Assembly: GCF_019219065.1 (NCBI RefSeq)
Contig: NZ_JAHUWK010000001.1
Location: forward strand, 496,001-560,000
Direction of reading: 5' to 3'
DNA: 64,000 bases
Origin: Duganella sp. sic0402
GTDB lineage: Bacteria; Pseudomonadota; Gammaproteobacteria; Burkholderiales; Burkholderiaceae_D
Within the stretch, counting starts at the first letter, position 1. Every line of letters starts with the position of its first letter. The position numbers were made by a program, and so were the translations under genes. A model generated the notes under the pieces. That model was given only the letters and a program-made list of their open reading frames with translations, did no database searches and was not told the origin of the DNA. Shown here in pieces: positions 25,355-34,683 of this stretch.

Positions 25355-27304
25355 ATGACAATAAGAATCATGTTGATGACGATGAAAATCTGGTTTCGGT
25401 GCGTGTTAATAGCATTGCTGGCAATTGGTACTGCAAGCGCGCAGGCGAGCGATCCCAGCGCGGGCGCCAGGCAGTTGTGGCAGTTGATTGACTACGTTGC
25501 GGTCGATTACGGCGGTGCGGTGGAAAACGGCAAAGTGGCCAGCACCTCAGAATATGCGGAGATGCTGGACTTTACCGACAACGCCGCCAAGCAGGCTGCG
25601 GGCTTGCCGCCGCATGCCTCTCAGGCAGCGGTAGTGGCCGCAGTGACTGACCTGCGCGCCGCGGTCATGGCCAAGGCCGATGCCGCCGAAGTGAAGCGCC
25701 TGGCACACCACGCCAATGCCTTGCTGATTGCCGCCTATCCGATTCCGGTCGCACCCAAGGCGCTGCCGGATCTGGCGCGTGGCGCGGCGCTGTATGCCGC
25801 GCAGTGTGCCTCCTGCCACGGTGCGGTGGGGCACGGCGACGGACCGCTTGCAGCATCGCTGGAGCCCAAGCCGATTGCCTTCTCTGACACCGAGCGTGCG
25901 CAATCGCGCAGCCTGATGGCGCTGTACCAGGTGATTTCGCAAGGCGTGGAGAGCACCTCGATGGCCAGTTTCGCCGCCTTGCCGGAAGCGGACCGCTGGG
26001 ATCTGGCCTTCTTTGCCGGAGGCCTGTCCTTCGACGCTGCCGCGCGCGCGCGTGGCGAGAAGCTGTGGAAGGAAGATCAGGCGCTGCGTGCGCATTTCCC
26101 GGACCTGTCCGCAGTCACCACGCTGACGCAGGAGGCCATCGCCGCGAAAATCGGCATGGAGAAGGCGCACGACCTGAGCGCCTACATCCGCAGCCAACCG
26201 GCGCAGGCCGAAGCCAGCAAGCCAAGCGGCCTGGCGCTGTCGCGTACGCGCCTCGCTGAAAGCCTGGCTGCCTTGCATGCGGGCGACCGCGCTACGGCGA
26301 CCAATCTGGGCCTGTCCGCTTATCTGGACGGCTTCGAGCCTATCGAACCGGTGGTCGGCGCGCGCAACAAGTCGCTGCTCACGGCTGTCGAAAGCGCCAT
26401 GCTGGCTTACCGTTCCGCCGTCGCCAACGGCGATGTCGCACGGGCTGATGCGGTGGGCAAGGAACTGGCGCAGCTCTTCACGCTGGTCGAGGCCGAGCTG
26501 GGTGAAGCCAAGGCTGACCCAATGACCACCTTTGTCGGCGCGCTGACCATCCTGCTGCGTGAAGGCGTCGAGGCGCTGCTGATCGTGATCGGCATCATCG
26601 CCTTCCTGCGCAAGGCGCAGCGCAAGGACGTTATGGCTTACGTACACGCTGGGTGGGCCGGCGCGCTGGCCGCCGGTGTGCTGACCTGGGTAGTGGCGAC
26701 CTATCTGGTGACGATCAGTGGCGCCAGCCGCGAAGTCAGCGAAGGCGTCGGCTCGGTGTTTGCCGCGCTGGTGCTGTTGAGTGTCGGCCTGTGGATGCAC
26801 CAGAAGAGCAGCGCCGGGCGCTGGCAGGAGTACCTGAGCGAGAAACTGTCGGCGGCGATGAGCCGCAAGACCGCGTGGAGCTTGTTCGCGCTGTCCTTCA
26901 TCGCCGTGTACCGCGAAGTGTTCGAGACGGTGCTGTTCTACTCCGCGCTGGCGGCGGATGGCAACGGCGGTGCACTGCTGGGCGGCTTCATCGCGGCGGT
27001 GCTGTTGCTGGCGGTGATCGCCTGGGTGCTGCTGCGCTCCAGCGCCCGCATGCCGATCGGGAAGTTCTTCGCCTGGACATCGGGCTTTGTCGCGGTACTG
27101 GCGGTGATCCTGATGGGTAAAGGCGTCGCCGCCTTGCAGGAAGCCGGCTGGGTCGGCGTGACGCCGGTCAGCTTCCCGCGCATCGACCTGTTGGGCGTGC
27201 TACCGACCGCAGAAACGCTGGGCACGCAAGCCTTGGTGCTGCTGATCTTGCTGGCCGGCTTTAGCTTCAACCGCTTCGCTGCGTCGCGCCGCGTGAAGTC
27301 TTAA
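25355..27304 (+). CDS. Cytochrome c-FTR1 fusion iron permease
   Basis: The 649-residue protein has a signal peptide, a periplasmic region with a c-type heme motif CASCH near residue 150, and a C-terminal FTR1 permease domain (about 390-640) with seven membrane helices. The FTR1 iron motif REGVE is near residue 403, and a second REVFE is near residue 526. The family imports ferrous iron after oxidation; here the cytochrome could act as the oxidase. The gene starts at 25355, or possibly at the second Met, codon 10 (25382). No Fur box is visible. The divergent BlaI/M56 pair and its operator lie 91 bases away, so they may control it. The last 4 bases overlap the convergent GGDEF/EAL gene. Confidence 0.9.
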   Translation: MTIRIMLMTMKIWFRCVLIALLAIGTASAQASDPSAGARQLWQLIDYVAVDYGGAVENGKVASTSEYAEMLDFTDNAAKQAAGLPPHASQAAVVAAVTDLRAAVMAKADAAEVKRLAHHANALLIAAYPIPVAPKALPDLARGAALYAAQCASCHGAVGHGDGPLAASLEPKPIAFSDTERAQSRSLMALYQVISQGVESTSMASFAALPEADRWDLAFFAGGLSFDAAARARGEKLWKEDQALRAHFPDLSAVTTLTQEAIAAKIGMEKAHDLSAYIRSQPAQAEASKPSGLALSRTRLAESLAALHAGDRATATNLGLSAYLDGFEPIEPVVGARNKSLLTAVESAMLAYRSAVANGDVARADAVGKELAQLFTLVEAELGEAKADPMTTFVGALTILLREGVEALLIVIGIIAFLRKAQRKDVMAYVHAGWAGALAAGVLTWVVATYLVTISGASREVSEGVGSVFAALVLLSVGLWMHQKSSAGRWQEYLSEKLSAAMSRKTAWSLFALSFIAVYREVFETVLFYSALAADGNGGALLGGFIAAVLLLAVIAWVLLRSSARMPIGKFFAWTSGFVAVLAVILMGKGVAALQEAGWVGVTPVSFPRIDLLGVLPTAETLGTQALVLLILLAGFSFNRFAASRRVKS

Positions 27305-30045
27305 TTCTCCAGCAGGGCGCGGAAGGCGTCCGGCGCGAGCGGCTTGCTGAAATGGTAGCCCTGCATCTCATCGCAATGCTGCTCGCGCAGGAATTCCAGT
27401 TGTTCCACCGTTTCCACGCCTTCGGCTATTGTGGTCAGGCCAAGGCTGCGCGCCATATTGATGATGGCGCTGACGATGGCCTTGTCCTCGGCGTCGGTAC
27501 TGATGTCGCGCACGAAGGACTGGTCGATCTTCAGCTTGTAGACCTTGAATTTCTTCAGGTGGCTGAGCGACGAGAAGCCGGTGCCGAAATCGTCGATCGA
27601 CATGCGGATTCCCCGGTCGTGCAGCTGGTTCATGGTGGCGATGGCGCCTTGCGGGTCTTGCAGTGCCACGCCTTCGGTCAGTTCCAGTTCCAGATACTCG
27701 GGCGGCAGGCCTTCTTCATATAGCACTTGCGCCACATGCGAAGGCAGGTCGGCGGTGCGGAACTGGATCGCTGACAGGTTCACCGCCATGACGATCGGTG
27801 CATGGCCGGCGTCCAGCCAGGCACGGGCCTGGCGCACGGCCTGGCGCAGCACCCAGTCGCCGATCTGGATAATCAGGCCGCTTTCCTCGGCGGCCGGAAT
27901 AAATTCGGCTGGTGACACCGTGCCCAGCTCCGGCGTACTCCAGCGCAGCAGCGCTTCCGCGCCGATGATGCGGCCGGTCTTTAGCGATACCTGCGGCTGG
28001 TACACCACATGCATCTGGTCGCGTTCCAGCGCGTAGCGCAGCGCGTTGACCAATTGCAGATGCCGCGCGGCGCGCTGCTGCATGGCGGCGGTGAAAAAGC
28101 GGAAGTCGTGCCGGCCGGCGCGCTTGACCTGGTACATGGCGGCGTCCGCCCGTTGCAGCAGGGTTTCCACATCCAGGCCATCTTCCGGATACATGGCGAT
28201 GCCGATGGATGCCGAGACTTTCAAGTCGTGCAGGCCGACCGTGTAGGCCTGGCCGGTCATGTCCAGCAGCTTGCGCGCGACATCGCTGGCTTCGCTGCTG
28301 CCGACGTTGCGCAGCACGAAGATGAATTCGTCGCCGCCCAGCCGCGCCACCAGGTCGCCGTCGCGCAGGCAGCTGCTCAGGCGCAGCGCCAGTTCAGACA
28401 GCAGCGAATCGCCCACGGTGTGGCCCAGCGAGTCGTTGATGTCCTTGAAGTGATCCAGGTCCAGCATCATCAACGCCAGCGAGCTGCGGTTGACGCGGGC
28501 CTGCTCCAGCAGGTGACGCGCGCGCTCATGTAACTGCGAGCGGTTCGGCAAGCCGGTCAGCACATCGTAGTGTGCGAGGTAGTGCACGCGCTGGTCGGTC
28601 TGCTGGCGTACGGTTTCGCGGTCGAAATTCTTCAGCGCGAATTCGATATCCAGCGTCATTTCCAGCAGCAGTTCGCGCACTTCGTGGTCGAAGGCGTTGA
28701 GGGTGCTGGAGTAGGGGGCGAAGAAGCCGATGATTTCGCCGTCGCGGCGCAGCGGTATCGCCGCCGATGACGCCCAGCCGTAGCGCATGCCGTGCGCATG
28801 CCAGTAAGCGGTTTCCGGGGCGTGCTGGTAGTCCTGGCACCAGTACGGCTGGCCGCTGTGGTAGGACAGGCCGATTGGACCGCGTCCTTCCGGCGTATTC
28901 GGGTCCAGCGACACTTCCAGCTGGTCGAGATATTCGACGCCGCCGCCAAACGACGCGGCCACATTGATGCGGCCATGCTCCTTGTCGATCAGTCCTATCC
29001 ACGCCATTGCCATGCCGCCGTAGCTAACCACGTCGCGGCAGATGCGTTCAAACAGCTCGGTTTCGCTGTGGCTGCGCACGATGGCCTGATTGCACTGACT
29101 GAGCGCGGAGTACAGGCGGCTGATGCGCTGGATGCGTTGCAGCGCCTCGATGCGCTCCGTATCCAGCCGCGCCAGGCTTTGTTGGGTATGGGCCAGCCAG
29201 CTCCACACGCTGTCGCGCACCTTGTCCGGCACATTCAAGGGCTCGGAGAAGTCGCCGCGCCCCAGTTTCTCCATGCCGGCCCGCAGCTGATCAACCGAGC
29301 AGCCAAGCGAGTCGTCCAGCCGGCGCTTGGCGCGCCATACCAGCAGCACCAGTACCACCGAGCTGCACATGAAGGCGAAGCGCGCCAGGTTGGCGTCCAG
29401 CGCGGTTTCCTCGACCGCCTGGCGGGTGCGGCGGTCGACACTGTCGTTGACGGCGCCGATGGGCCGCATGATGTCAGCCTTGGCGCGATGGTAGGCGCTG
29501 TCGTGCAGCATGGCGGTGGCGCCGCTGATGTCGCCGGCGGCGCGCAGGTCCATGGCCGCGACCTCGATGCCGACCAGTTTGTCCGATTCGTTCTTGGCGG
29601 CGGCCAGCAGCGCCAGTTCCTCGGGCGCGAAATGCGCTTCCCGCATCAGCTCCATCAGCGGCACGGTGACGCCGGAGGAGCGCGGCCGCTGGCCATTGGC
29701 CAGTACCAGGTCCCAGTAGACGTTTTCATAATTCTGCGGGCGCGTGGCGCGGCCTTCGCGGATGTCGACGATTTCCTGATAGTTGAGGCGGTAGCGCGTA
29801 TCGCCGGTGGCGACATAGGTGCGCGCCATGCGGGTCAGATCGTCGGAAGACTGGCGTAGTTCCTCCACCAGGTTATGCGAGGCGTAGCGCAGTTCATTCG
29901 CCTGGTCGATGCGTTTCTCGGTCCAGACGTAGAGCATGAAGGCCACAGCCACCAGCAGCAGGGTGCCGAAACAGGCCCACAGATAGCTGACAAATTGGGT
30001 TTGTGACGAACGAGCTGGCGACTTCATGATGTTGAACGGTGACAC
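27301..30045 (-). CDS. Membrane GAF-GGDEF-EAL protein
   Basis: The 914-residue protein has a membrane helix at about 22-42, a periplasmic domain of about 170 residues, a second helix at about 218-236, a HAMP-like stretch, a GAF domain (about 320-480), a GGDEF domain with intact GGDEF at 570-574 and an EAL domain with intact EAL at 697-699. Catalytic EAL residues are present (NLSAIQF, LELTEG, IDDFGTGFSS, LKIDQSF, TIAEGVET). It should be a bifunctional c-di-GMP enzyme that responds to a periplasmic and a cytosolic signal. The GTG at 30045 is used as start; the ATG at 30027 is an alternative. It is divergent from thrC. Confidence 0.92.
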   Translation of the reverse strand: MSPFNIMKSPARSSQTQFVSYLWACFGTLLLVAVAFMLYVWTEKRIDQANELRYASHNLVEELRQSSDDLTRMARTYVATGDTRYRLNYQEIVDIREGRATRPQNYENVYWDLVLANGQRPRSSGVTVPLMELMREAHFAPEELALLAAAKNESDKLVGIEVAAMDLRAAGDISGATAMLHDSAYHRAKADIMRPIGAVNDSVDRRTRQAVEETALDANLARFAFMCSSVVLVLLVWRAKRRLDDSLGCSVDQLRAGMEKLGRGDFSEPLNVPDKVRDSVWSWLAHTQQSLARLDTERIEALQRIQRISRLYSALSQCNQAIVRSHSETELFERICRDVVSYGGMAMAWIGLIDKEHGRINVAASFGGGVEYLDQLEVSLDPNTPEGRGPIGLSYHSGQPYWCQDYQHAPETAYWHAHGMRYGWASSAAIPLRRDGEIIGFFAPYSSTLNAFDHEVRELLLEMTLDIEFALKNFDRETVRQQTDQRVHYLAHYDVLTGLPNRSQLHERARHLLEQARVNRSSLALMMLDLDHFKDINDSLGHTVGDSLLSELALRLSSCLRDGDLVARLGGDEFIFVLRNVGSSEASDVARKLLDMTGQAYTVGLHDLKVSASIGIAMYPEDGLDVETLLQRADAAMYQVKRAGRHDFRFFTAAMQQRAARHLQLVNALRYALERDQMHVVYQPQVSLKTGRIIGAEALLRWSTPELGTVSPAEFIPAAEESGLIIQIGDWVLRQAVRQARAWLDAGHAPIVMAVNLSAIQFRTADLPSHVAQVLYEEGLPPEYLELELTEGVALQDPQGAIATMNQLHDRGIRMSIDDFGTGFSSLSHLKKFKVYKLKIDQSFVRDISTDAEDKAIVSAIINMARSLGLTTIAEGVETVEQLEFLREQHCDEMQGYHFSKPLAPDAFRALLEN

Positions 30046-30090
30046 GGTGAAGTTTGACAGTATATGGCATGACCATAAAACAACGTGAAT

Positions 30091-30120
30091 TTCACCGGAA
30101 CGCGCGAGTCACACTATAAT
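30091..30120 (+). promoter_or_regulatory. Promoter of thrC-moeA-moaD
   Basis: A perfect -10 TATAAT at 30115-30120 is 18 bases after TTCACC (30091-30096), and lies 54 bases before the thrC start. The -35 match is only fair. Confidence 0.5.
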
Positions 30121-30173
30121 AAGCCCTCGCCTTTGAACCGTCCTGCAGCTCAACTGGAATTTTCTTCTTATCT

Positions 30174-31652
30174 ATGCAATACGTGTCTACCCGCGCCGCC
30201 TCGTCGGCCGCCGCTTCGTCTTCCCAACAATTTTCGGACATCCTGCTGGGCGGCCTTGCTGCTGACGGCGGCCTGTTCCTGCCTACCGCCTACCCGCAAG
30301 TGACCGGCGCGGAGCTGGATGCATGGCGCCAGCTGTCCTACGCCGACCTGGCATTTGAGATTCTGAAGAAGTTCGCGACCGATATTCCGGAAGCCGACCT
30401 GCGCGCGCTGACCGCCAAGACCTACACCAAGGAAGTCTACAAAAACGTCCGCCAGGGCGAGAAGGCCACCCAGATCACGCCGCTGCGCGTGCTGGAAGAG
30501 GGCGAGAATGGCGCCAGGCTGGTATTGCAAGCGCTGTCCAACGGCCCGACCCTGGCCTTCAAGGACATGGCCATGCAATTGCTGGGCAATCTGTTCGAAT
30601 ACGCGCTGGCCAAGCAAAACGCCGAACTGAATATTTTCGGCGCCACCTCGGGGGACACCGGCAGCGCCGCTGAATATGCGATGCGCGGCAAAAAAGGCAT
30701 CCGCGTGTTCATGCTGTCGCCGCACAAGAAAATGAGCGCCTTCCAGACCGCGCAGATGTTCAGCCTGCAGGACCCGAACATCTACAACATCGCCATTGAA
30801 GGCGTGTTCGATGATGCGCAGGATATGGTCAAAGCGGTGTCCAACGACCTGGAATTCAAGGCCAAATACAAGATCGGCACGGTCAACTCGATCAACTGGG
30901 CGCGCGTGGTGGCGCAGGTGGTGTACTACTTCCGTGGCTACCTGTTGGCCACCACCTCCAACGACCAGAAAGTATCGTTCACCGTTCCATCGGGTAATTT
31001 CGGCAATATCTGCGCCGGCCATATCGCCCGCATGATGGGCCTGCCGATCGATAAGCTGGTGGCAGCCACCAACGAAAACGATGTGCTGGACGAATTCTTC
31101 CGCACTGGCGTGTACCGTGTGCGCAAGCCGGCCGAGACTTACCACACCAGCAGCCCGTCGATGGATATCTCCAAGGCCTCCAACTTCGAGCGCTTCGTCT
31201 ACGAACTGGTGGGTCGCGACGGCGACCGTACCCGCGCACTGTTCCAGAAAGTGGAAACCCACGGCGGCTTCGACCTGTCCGGCAAGCCTGGCAGCGATGG
31301 CGACGAGTTCAAGCTGGTGGCGCAATATGGCTTCAAGTCCGGCAAGTCGACCCACCAGGACCGCGTCGACACCATCCGCGACGTGGCGGACGACTACGGC
31401 ATCGTCATCGACACCCACACCGCTGACGGCATCAAGGTGGCGAAAGAGTATATGGAACCGGGCGTGACGATGATCGTGCTGGAAACCGCGCTGGCGGCCA
31501 AGTTCAACGAAACCATTCTGGAAGCGCTGGGCGAGGATGCCGAGCGTCCCGAAGGCTTCGAGAGCATCGAAGACCTGCCGCAGAAATTCGTGGTCATGAA
31601 GCCGGATGTCGCTGCCATGAAGGCCTACATCGCTGCCAACACGGGCCTGTGA
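30174..31652 (+). CDS. thrC: Threonine synthase
   Basis: The 492-residue PLP enzyme makes threonine from O-phosphohomoserine. The PLP lysine lies in NGPTLAFKDMAMQ near residue 128, followed by the phosphate-binding GATSGDTGSA near residue 160. The length matches the long threonine synthase class of proteobacteria. Unusually, the homoserine dehydrogenase gene that precedes thrC in many betaproteobacteria is not here; a divergent GGDEF/EAL gene takes its place. The stop overlaps the moeA start by 1 base. Confidence 0.95.
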   Translation: MQYVSTRAASSAAASSSQQFSDILLGGLAADGGLFLPTAYPQVTGAELDAWRQLSYADLAFEILKKFATDIPEADLRALTAKTYTKEVYKNVRQGEKATQITPLRVLEEGENGARLVLQALSNGPTLAFKDMAMQLLGNLFEYALAKQNAELNIFGATSGDTGSAAEYAMRGKKGIRVFMLSPHKKMSAFQTAQMFSLQDPNIYNIAIEGVFDDAQDMVKAVSNDLEFKAKYKIGTVNSINWARVVAQVVYYFRGYLLATTSNDQKVSFTVPSGNFGNICAGHIARMMGLPIDKLVAATNENDVLDEFFRTGVYRVRKPAETYHTSSPSMDISKASNFERFVYELVGRDGDRTRALFQKVETHGGFDLSGKPGSDGDEFKLVAQYGFKSGKSTHQDRVDTIRDVADDYGIVIDTHTADGIKVAKEYMEPGVTMIVLETALAAKFNETILEALGEDAERPEGFESIEDLPQKFVVMKPDVAAMKAYIAANTGL

Positions 31653-32869
31653 TGAGCGAACCGCGTAAGCCGATGCTGTCGGTCAGCGAAGCGCTGGCGC
31701 AGATGCTGGGCGCCGCGCGCCCGGTGGCGGAAGCGGAGTTGATCCCGACGCTGGCCGCCAATGGCCGCGTGCTGGCCGAGGCGCAAGTCTCCGGCATGAA
31801 CGTGCCGGGCGCGGACAATACGCAGATGGACGGCTACGCAGTGCGCGCCGCCGATTGCGCCAGCGGCAGTGCGGCGCTGACGGTATCGCAGCGGATTCCG
31901 GCCGGCCATGTCGGCCAGCCTTTGCAGCCGGGTACCGCCGCCCGCATCTTCACCGGCGCGATGATCCCGCAAGGCGCAGACGCGGTGGTGATGCAGGAGC
32001 AGTGCGAGCTGGCGGGCGATGTGGTCACCATCAGGCATGCGCCCAAGTCCGGCGAGTGGATACGCCGCGCTGGCGAAGACATCACCAGCGGCAGCGTGGT
32101 GCTACCGGCTGGCACGCGCTTGCGCAGCCAGGAACTGGGCCTGGCCGCATCGGTTGGCCTGGCGGAATTGCCGGTCAGGCGCAAGCTGCGCGTGGCGGTG
32201 TTCTTCACCGGCGACGAGCTGACCATGCCGGGCGAGCCGCTGGCGCCGGGTGCGATCTACAACTCCAACCGTTTCACGCTGCGCGCTTTGCTGGAAAACC
32301 TGGGCTGCGAGATCACCGACTTCGGCATTGTGCCGGATTCGCTGGACGCGACCCGCTCGGTGCTGCGCGAAGCGGCGCAGGGCCATGACCTGATCGTCAC
32401 CTCCGGCGGCGTATCGGTCGGCGAGGAAGACCATATCAAGCCGGCGGTGGAAGCCGAAGGCAAGCTGAATATGTGGCAGATCGCCGTCAAGCCGGGCAAG
32501 CCGCTGGCGTTTGGCGAAGTGGGGCAGACGTTCTTCGTCGGCCTGCCGGGCAATCCGGTATCGAGCTTCATCACCTTCATGCTGTTCGTGCGGCCGTTCG
32601 TGCTGCGTTTGCAGGGCGTGGAAGCTTCGGTCGCGCCGCGTGGCTTCCAGATGCGCGCCGACTTCGAGTGGCCCAAAGCCGACAAGCGCAACGAGTTCCT
32701 GCGCGCCCGCATCAACGAGGCGGGCGGCGTGGAGCTGTTCCGCAACCAGAGTTCCGGCGTGCTGACGTCCACCGTGTGGGGGGATGGCGTGATCGACAAT
32801 CCGCCCAACAACCCGATCGCCGCTGGCGACCTGGTTCGATTCATCCCGTTTAGCGAGTTATTGTACTGA
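31652..32869 (+). CDS. moeA: Molybdopterin molybdotransferase
   Basis: The 405-residue MoeA inserts molybdate into molybdopterin in the last step of Moco synthesis. Visible motifs are NTQMDGYAVRAAD near residue 55, FFTGDEL near residue 190, TSGGVSVGEEDHIK near residue 252 and GLPGNPVS near residue 298. The start ATG overlaps the thrC stop (TGATG), so the two are translationally coupled, and its own stop overlaps the moaD start by 1 base. Confidence 0.95.
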   Translation: MSEPRKPMLSVSEALAQMLGAARPVAEAELIPTLAANGRVLAEAQVSGMNVPGADNTQMDGYAVRAADCASGSAALTVSQRIPAGHVGQPLQPGTAARIFTGAMIPQGADAVVMQEQCELAGDVVTIRHAPKSGEWIRRAGEDITSGSVVLPAGTRLRSQELGLAASVGLAELPVRRKLRVAVFFTGDELTMPGEPLAPGAIYNSNRFTLRALLENLGCEITDFGIVPDSLDATRSVLREAAQGHDLIVTSGGVSVGEEDHIKPAVEAEGKLNMWQIAVKPGKPLAFGEVGQTFFVGLPGNPVSSFITFMLFVRPFVLRLQGVEASVAPRGFQMRADFEWPKADKRNEFLRARINEAGGVELFRNQSSGVLTSTVWGDGVIDNPPNNPIAAGDLVRFIPFSELLY

Positions 32870-33123
32870 TGGTTATTACTGTAAAATTTTTTGCCAGCGT
32901 GCGCGAAGCAGTCGGCGCGTCGTCGGAATCAATGGCGCTGCCGGACGGCGTGGTGACCGTGGGCGCGCTGCGTGAGCACCTGGCCGCGCGCGGCGAGCAG
33001 TGGGCGCAGGCGCTGGGGCATCCGGCGCTGCGCATGGCGTACAATCAGGTGATGTGCGACGCCAGCACGGCGCTGGCCGACGGCGCCGAGGTGGCGTTCT
33101 TCCCGCCGGTGACCGGGGGCTGA
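32869..33123 (+). CDS. moaD: Molybdopterin synthase small subunit
   Basis: The 84-residue ubiquitin-like protein ends in the required double glycine (FFPPVTGG), which is thiocarboxylated to donate sulfur to precursor Z. It begins KFFASVREAVG, typical of MoaD. The start overlaps the moeA stop. MoaE, the large subunit, normally follows moaD but is absent; instead a convergent membrane-protein gene begins 2 bases beyond. MoaE must be encoded elsewhere. Confidence 0.93.
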   Translation: MVITVKFFASVREAVGASSESMALPDGVVTVGALREHLAARGEQWAQALGHPALRMAYNQVMCDASTALADGAEVAFFPPVTGG

Positions 33124-33124
33124 T

Positions 33125-33370
33125 TTACTTCTTCGCGTGCTTGTCCTTGTAGGCCGTGGCGACATTGTCGCAGGCCGGGCAGGCCATGGCGTTGCGGAAG
33201 CGGCGCCACGCGGTGTAGGTGAACACGCCCGCCGCGATCAGCGCCCATGAGGCGGCGCTGATGTAATCCTCCTTGGCGGTCGAGCCCTTGAACCATTCCA
33301 CCGCCGCCAGTATCGCAAACAGCGGCACGGCGGCCAGCAGGAAGCGTTTAATCCAGAATAGCGCGCCCAT
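33125..33370 (-). CDS. Small two-pass membrane protein with a CPAC motif
   Basis: The 81-residue protein has two likely membrane helices, residues 7-25 and 38-54, then a cytosolic tail with ACPACDN and a lysine-rich end KDKHAKK. The CxxC could bind a metal or be redox-active. The gene is convergent with moaD, 2 bases apart, and divergent from the flavoprotein gene at 33415. Not recognised; confidence rests on the clean frame, the start (preceded by GGGAGA) and codon use like the neighbours. Confidence 0.6.
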   Translation of the reverse strand: MGALFWIKRFLLAAVPLFAILAAVEWFKGSTAKEDYISAASWALIAAGVFTYTAWRRFRNAMACPACDNVATAYKDKHAKK

Positions 33371-33414
33371 CGTCTCTCCCTTGCTTATTAATTATTGAAT
33401 ATTGGACCGAGTGC

Positions 33415-34683
33415 ATGCAGTCTAGTTTGACACCTTTTTGCGTCGCCGTCATCGGTGGCGGCCCCGCCGGGCTGATGGCCGCGCAAACGCTGGCGCAGGG
33501 CGGGGCGCAGGTGGATGTCTACGACGCCATGGCTTCGGTCGGCCGCAAGTTCCTGTTGGCGGGGCGCAGCGGCATGAACATCACGCATGCGGAGCCGTAT
33601 GCTGATTTTGTAACGCGTTACGGTAATTCTGCGGAAGCGTTGCGGCCGATGCTGGATGCGTTCGGGCCGCAGCAGGTGCGTGATTTTGTGCGCGACCTGG
33701 GGCTGGAGACGTTTGTCGGCACCTCCGGGCGGGTGTTCCCGACCGATATGAAAGCCGCGCCGCTGCTGCGCGCCTGGGTGCACGCGGTGCGTGAACGCGG
33801 CGTGCAGTTCCATATGCGGCATCGCTGGCTGGGCTGGCAGGATGGTGCGCTGCGTTTTTCTGCACCAGGCGAGGACGGTACGCCGGCCGCACGCGAAGTG
33901 CTGGCGCGCCCGGACGCGGTGATCCTGGCGCTGGGCGGCGGCAGCTGGGCGCGGCTTGGTTCCGATGGCAGCTGGATGCCGGTGCTGGCGCAGCGCGGCG
34001 TGGCGCTGGCGCCGCTGGCGCCGTCCAATTGCGGCTTCGATGTCGACTGGAGCGCGCATTTCAGTGAGCGCTACGCTGGCGAACCGCTGATGACCGTGGC
34101 CGTCATCGCCCGCGACGCGCATGGCCAGGAAATGCGCAAGCAGGGACAGTTCGTGGTGACGCAGGGCGGCGTCGAGGGCAGCCTGATTTACGCGCTGTCC
34201 GCCGCGCTGCGCGACCAGATCGCGGCCGAAGGCGGTACCACCATCTGGCTCGACCTGCTGCCCGATCTGAGCGCTGACCGTGTGGCCGATGAAGTGTCGC
34301 GGCCGCGTGGTGCGCGCTCGATGGCCAGCCATTTGCAGAGCCGCCTGGGCATCAAGGGCGTCAAGGCTGGCTTGCTGCGCGAGTGCCTGAGCAAGGAGCA
34401 ATATGGCGACGCGGCGCATCTGGCACGCGCCATCAAGCGGCTGCCGCTGCGGCTGGCGCGTCCGCGCCCCATCGATGAAGTGATCAGCACCGCCGGCGGG
34501 GTACGCTGGGACGCCTTGCAGGGGACGATGTTGAAAGCCGTGCCGGGCGTGTTTGTGGCCGGCGAAATGATCGACTGGGAAGCGCCGACCGGCGGTTATC
34601 TGCTGACCGGCTGTTTCGCCAGCGGCGTTGCCGCCGCCCGCGATGCGCTGGCGTGGCGCCAGCGCGAGCTTAGTCCCAGCTAA
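33415..34683 (+). CDS. FAD-dependent oxidoreductase, HI0933/TIGR03862-like
   Basis: The 422-residue flavoprotein has an N-terminal FAD-binding loop VAVIGGGPAGLMAAQTL and the family motif GRKFLLAGRSGMNITH near residue 45, a second glycine-rich stretch LALGGGSWARLGSDG near residue 170, and a C-terminal VFVAGEMIDWEAPTGGYLL near residue 382. These fit the HI0933-like family, whose reaction is not well established. It stands alone on the plus strand. Its last 14 bases overlap the convergent DUF2807 gene. The start at 33415 gives a normal N-terminus. Confidence 0.85.
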   Translation: MQSSLTPFCVAVIGGGPAGLMAAQTLAQGGAQVDVYDAMASVGRKFLLAGRSGMNITHAEPYADFVTRYGNSAEALRPMLDAFGPQQVRDFVRDLGLETFVGTSGRVFPTDMKAAPLLRAWVHAVRERGVQFHMRHRWLGWQDGALRFSAPGEDGTPAAREVLARPDAVILALGGGSWARLGSDGSWMPVLAQRGVALAPLAPSNCGFDVDWSAHFSERYAGEPLMTVAVIARDAHGQEMRKQGQFVVTQGGVEGSLIYALSAALRDQIAAEGGTTIWLDLLPDLSADRVADEVSRPRGARSMASHLQSRLGIKGVKAGLLRECLSKEQYGDAAHLARAIKRLPLRLARPRPIDEVISTAGGVRWDALQGTMLKAVPGVFVAGEMIDWEAPTGGYLLTGCFASGVAAARDALAWRQRELSPS

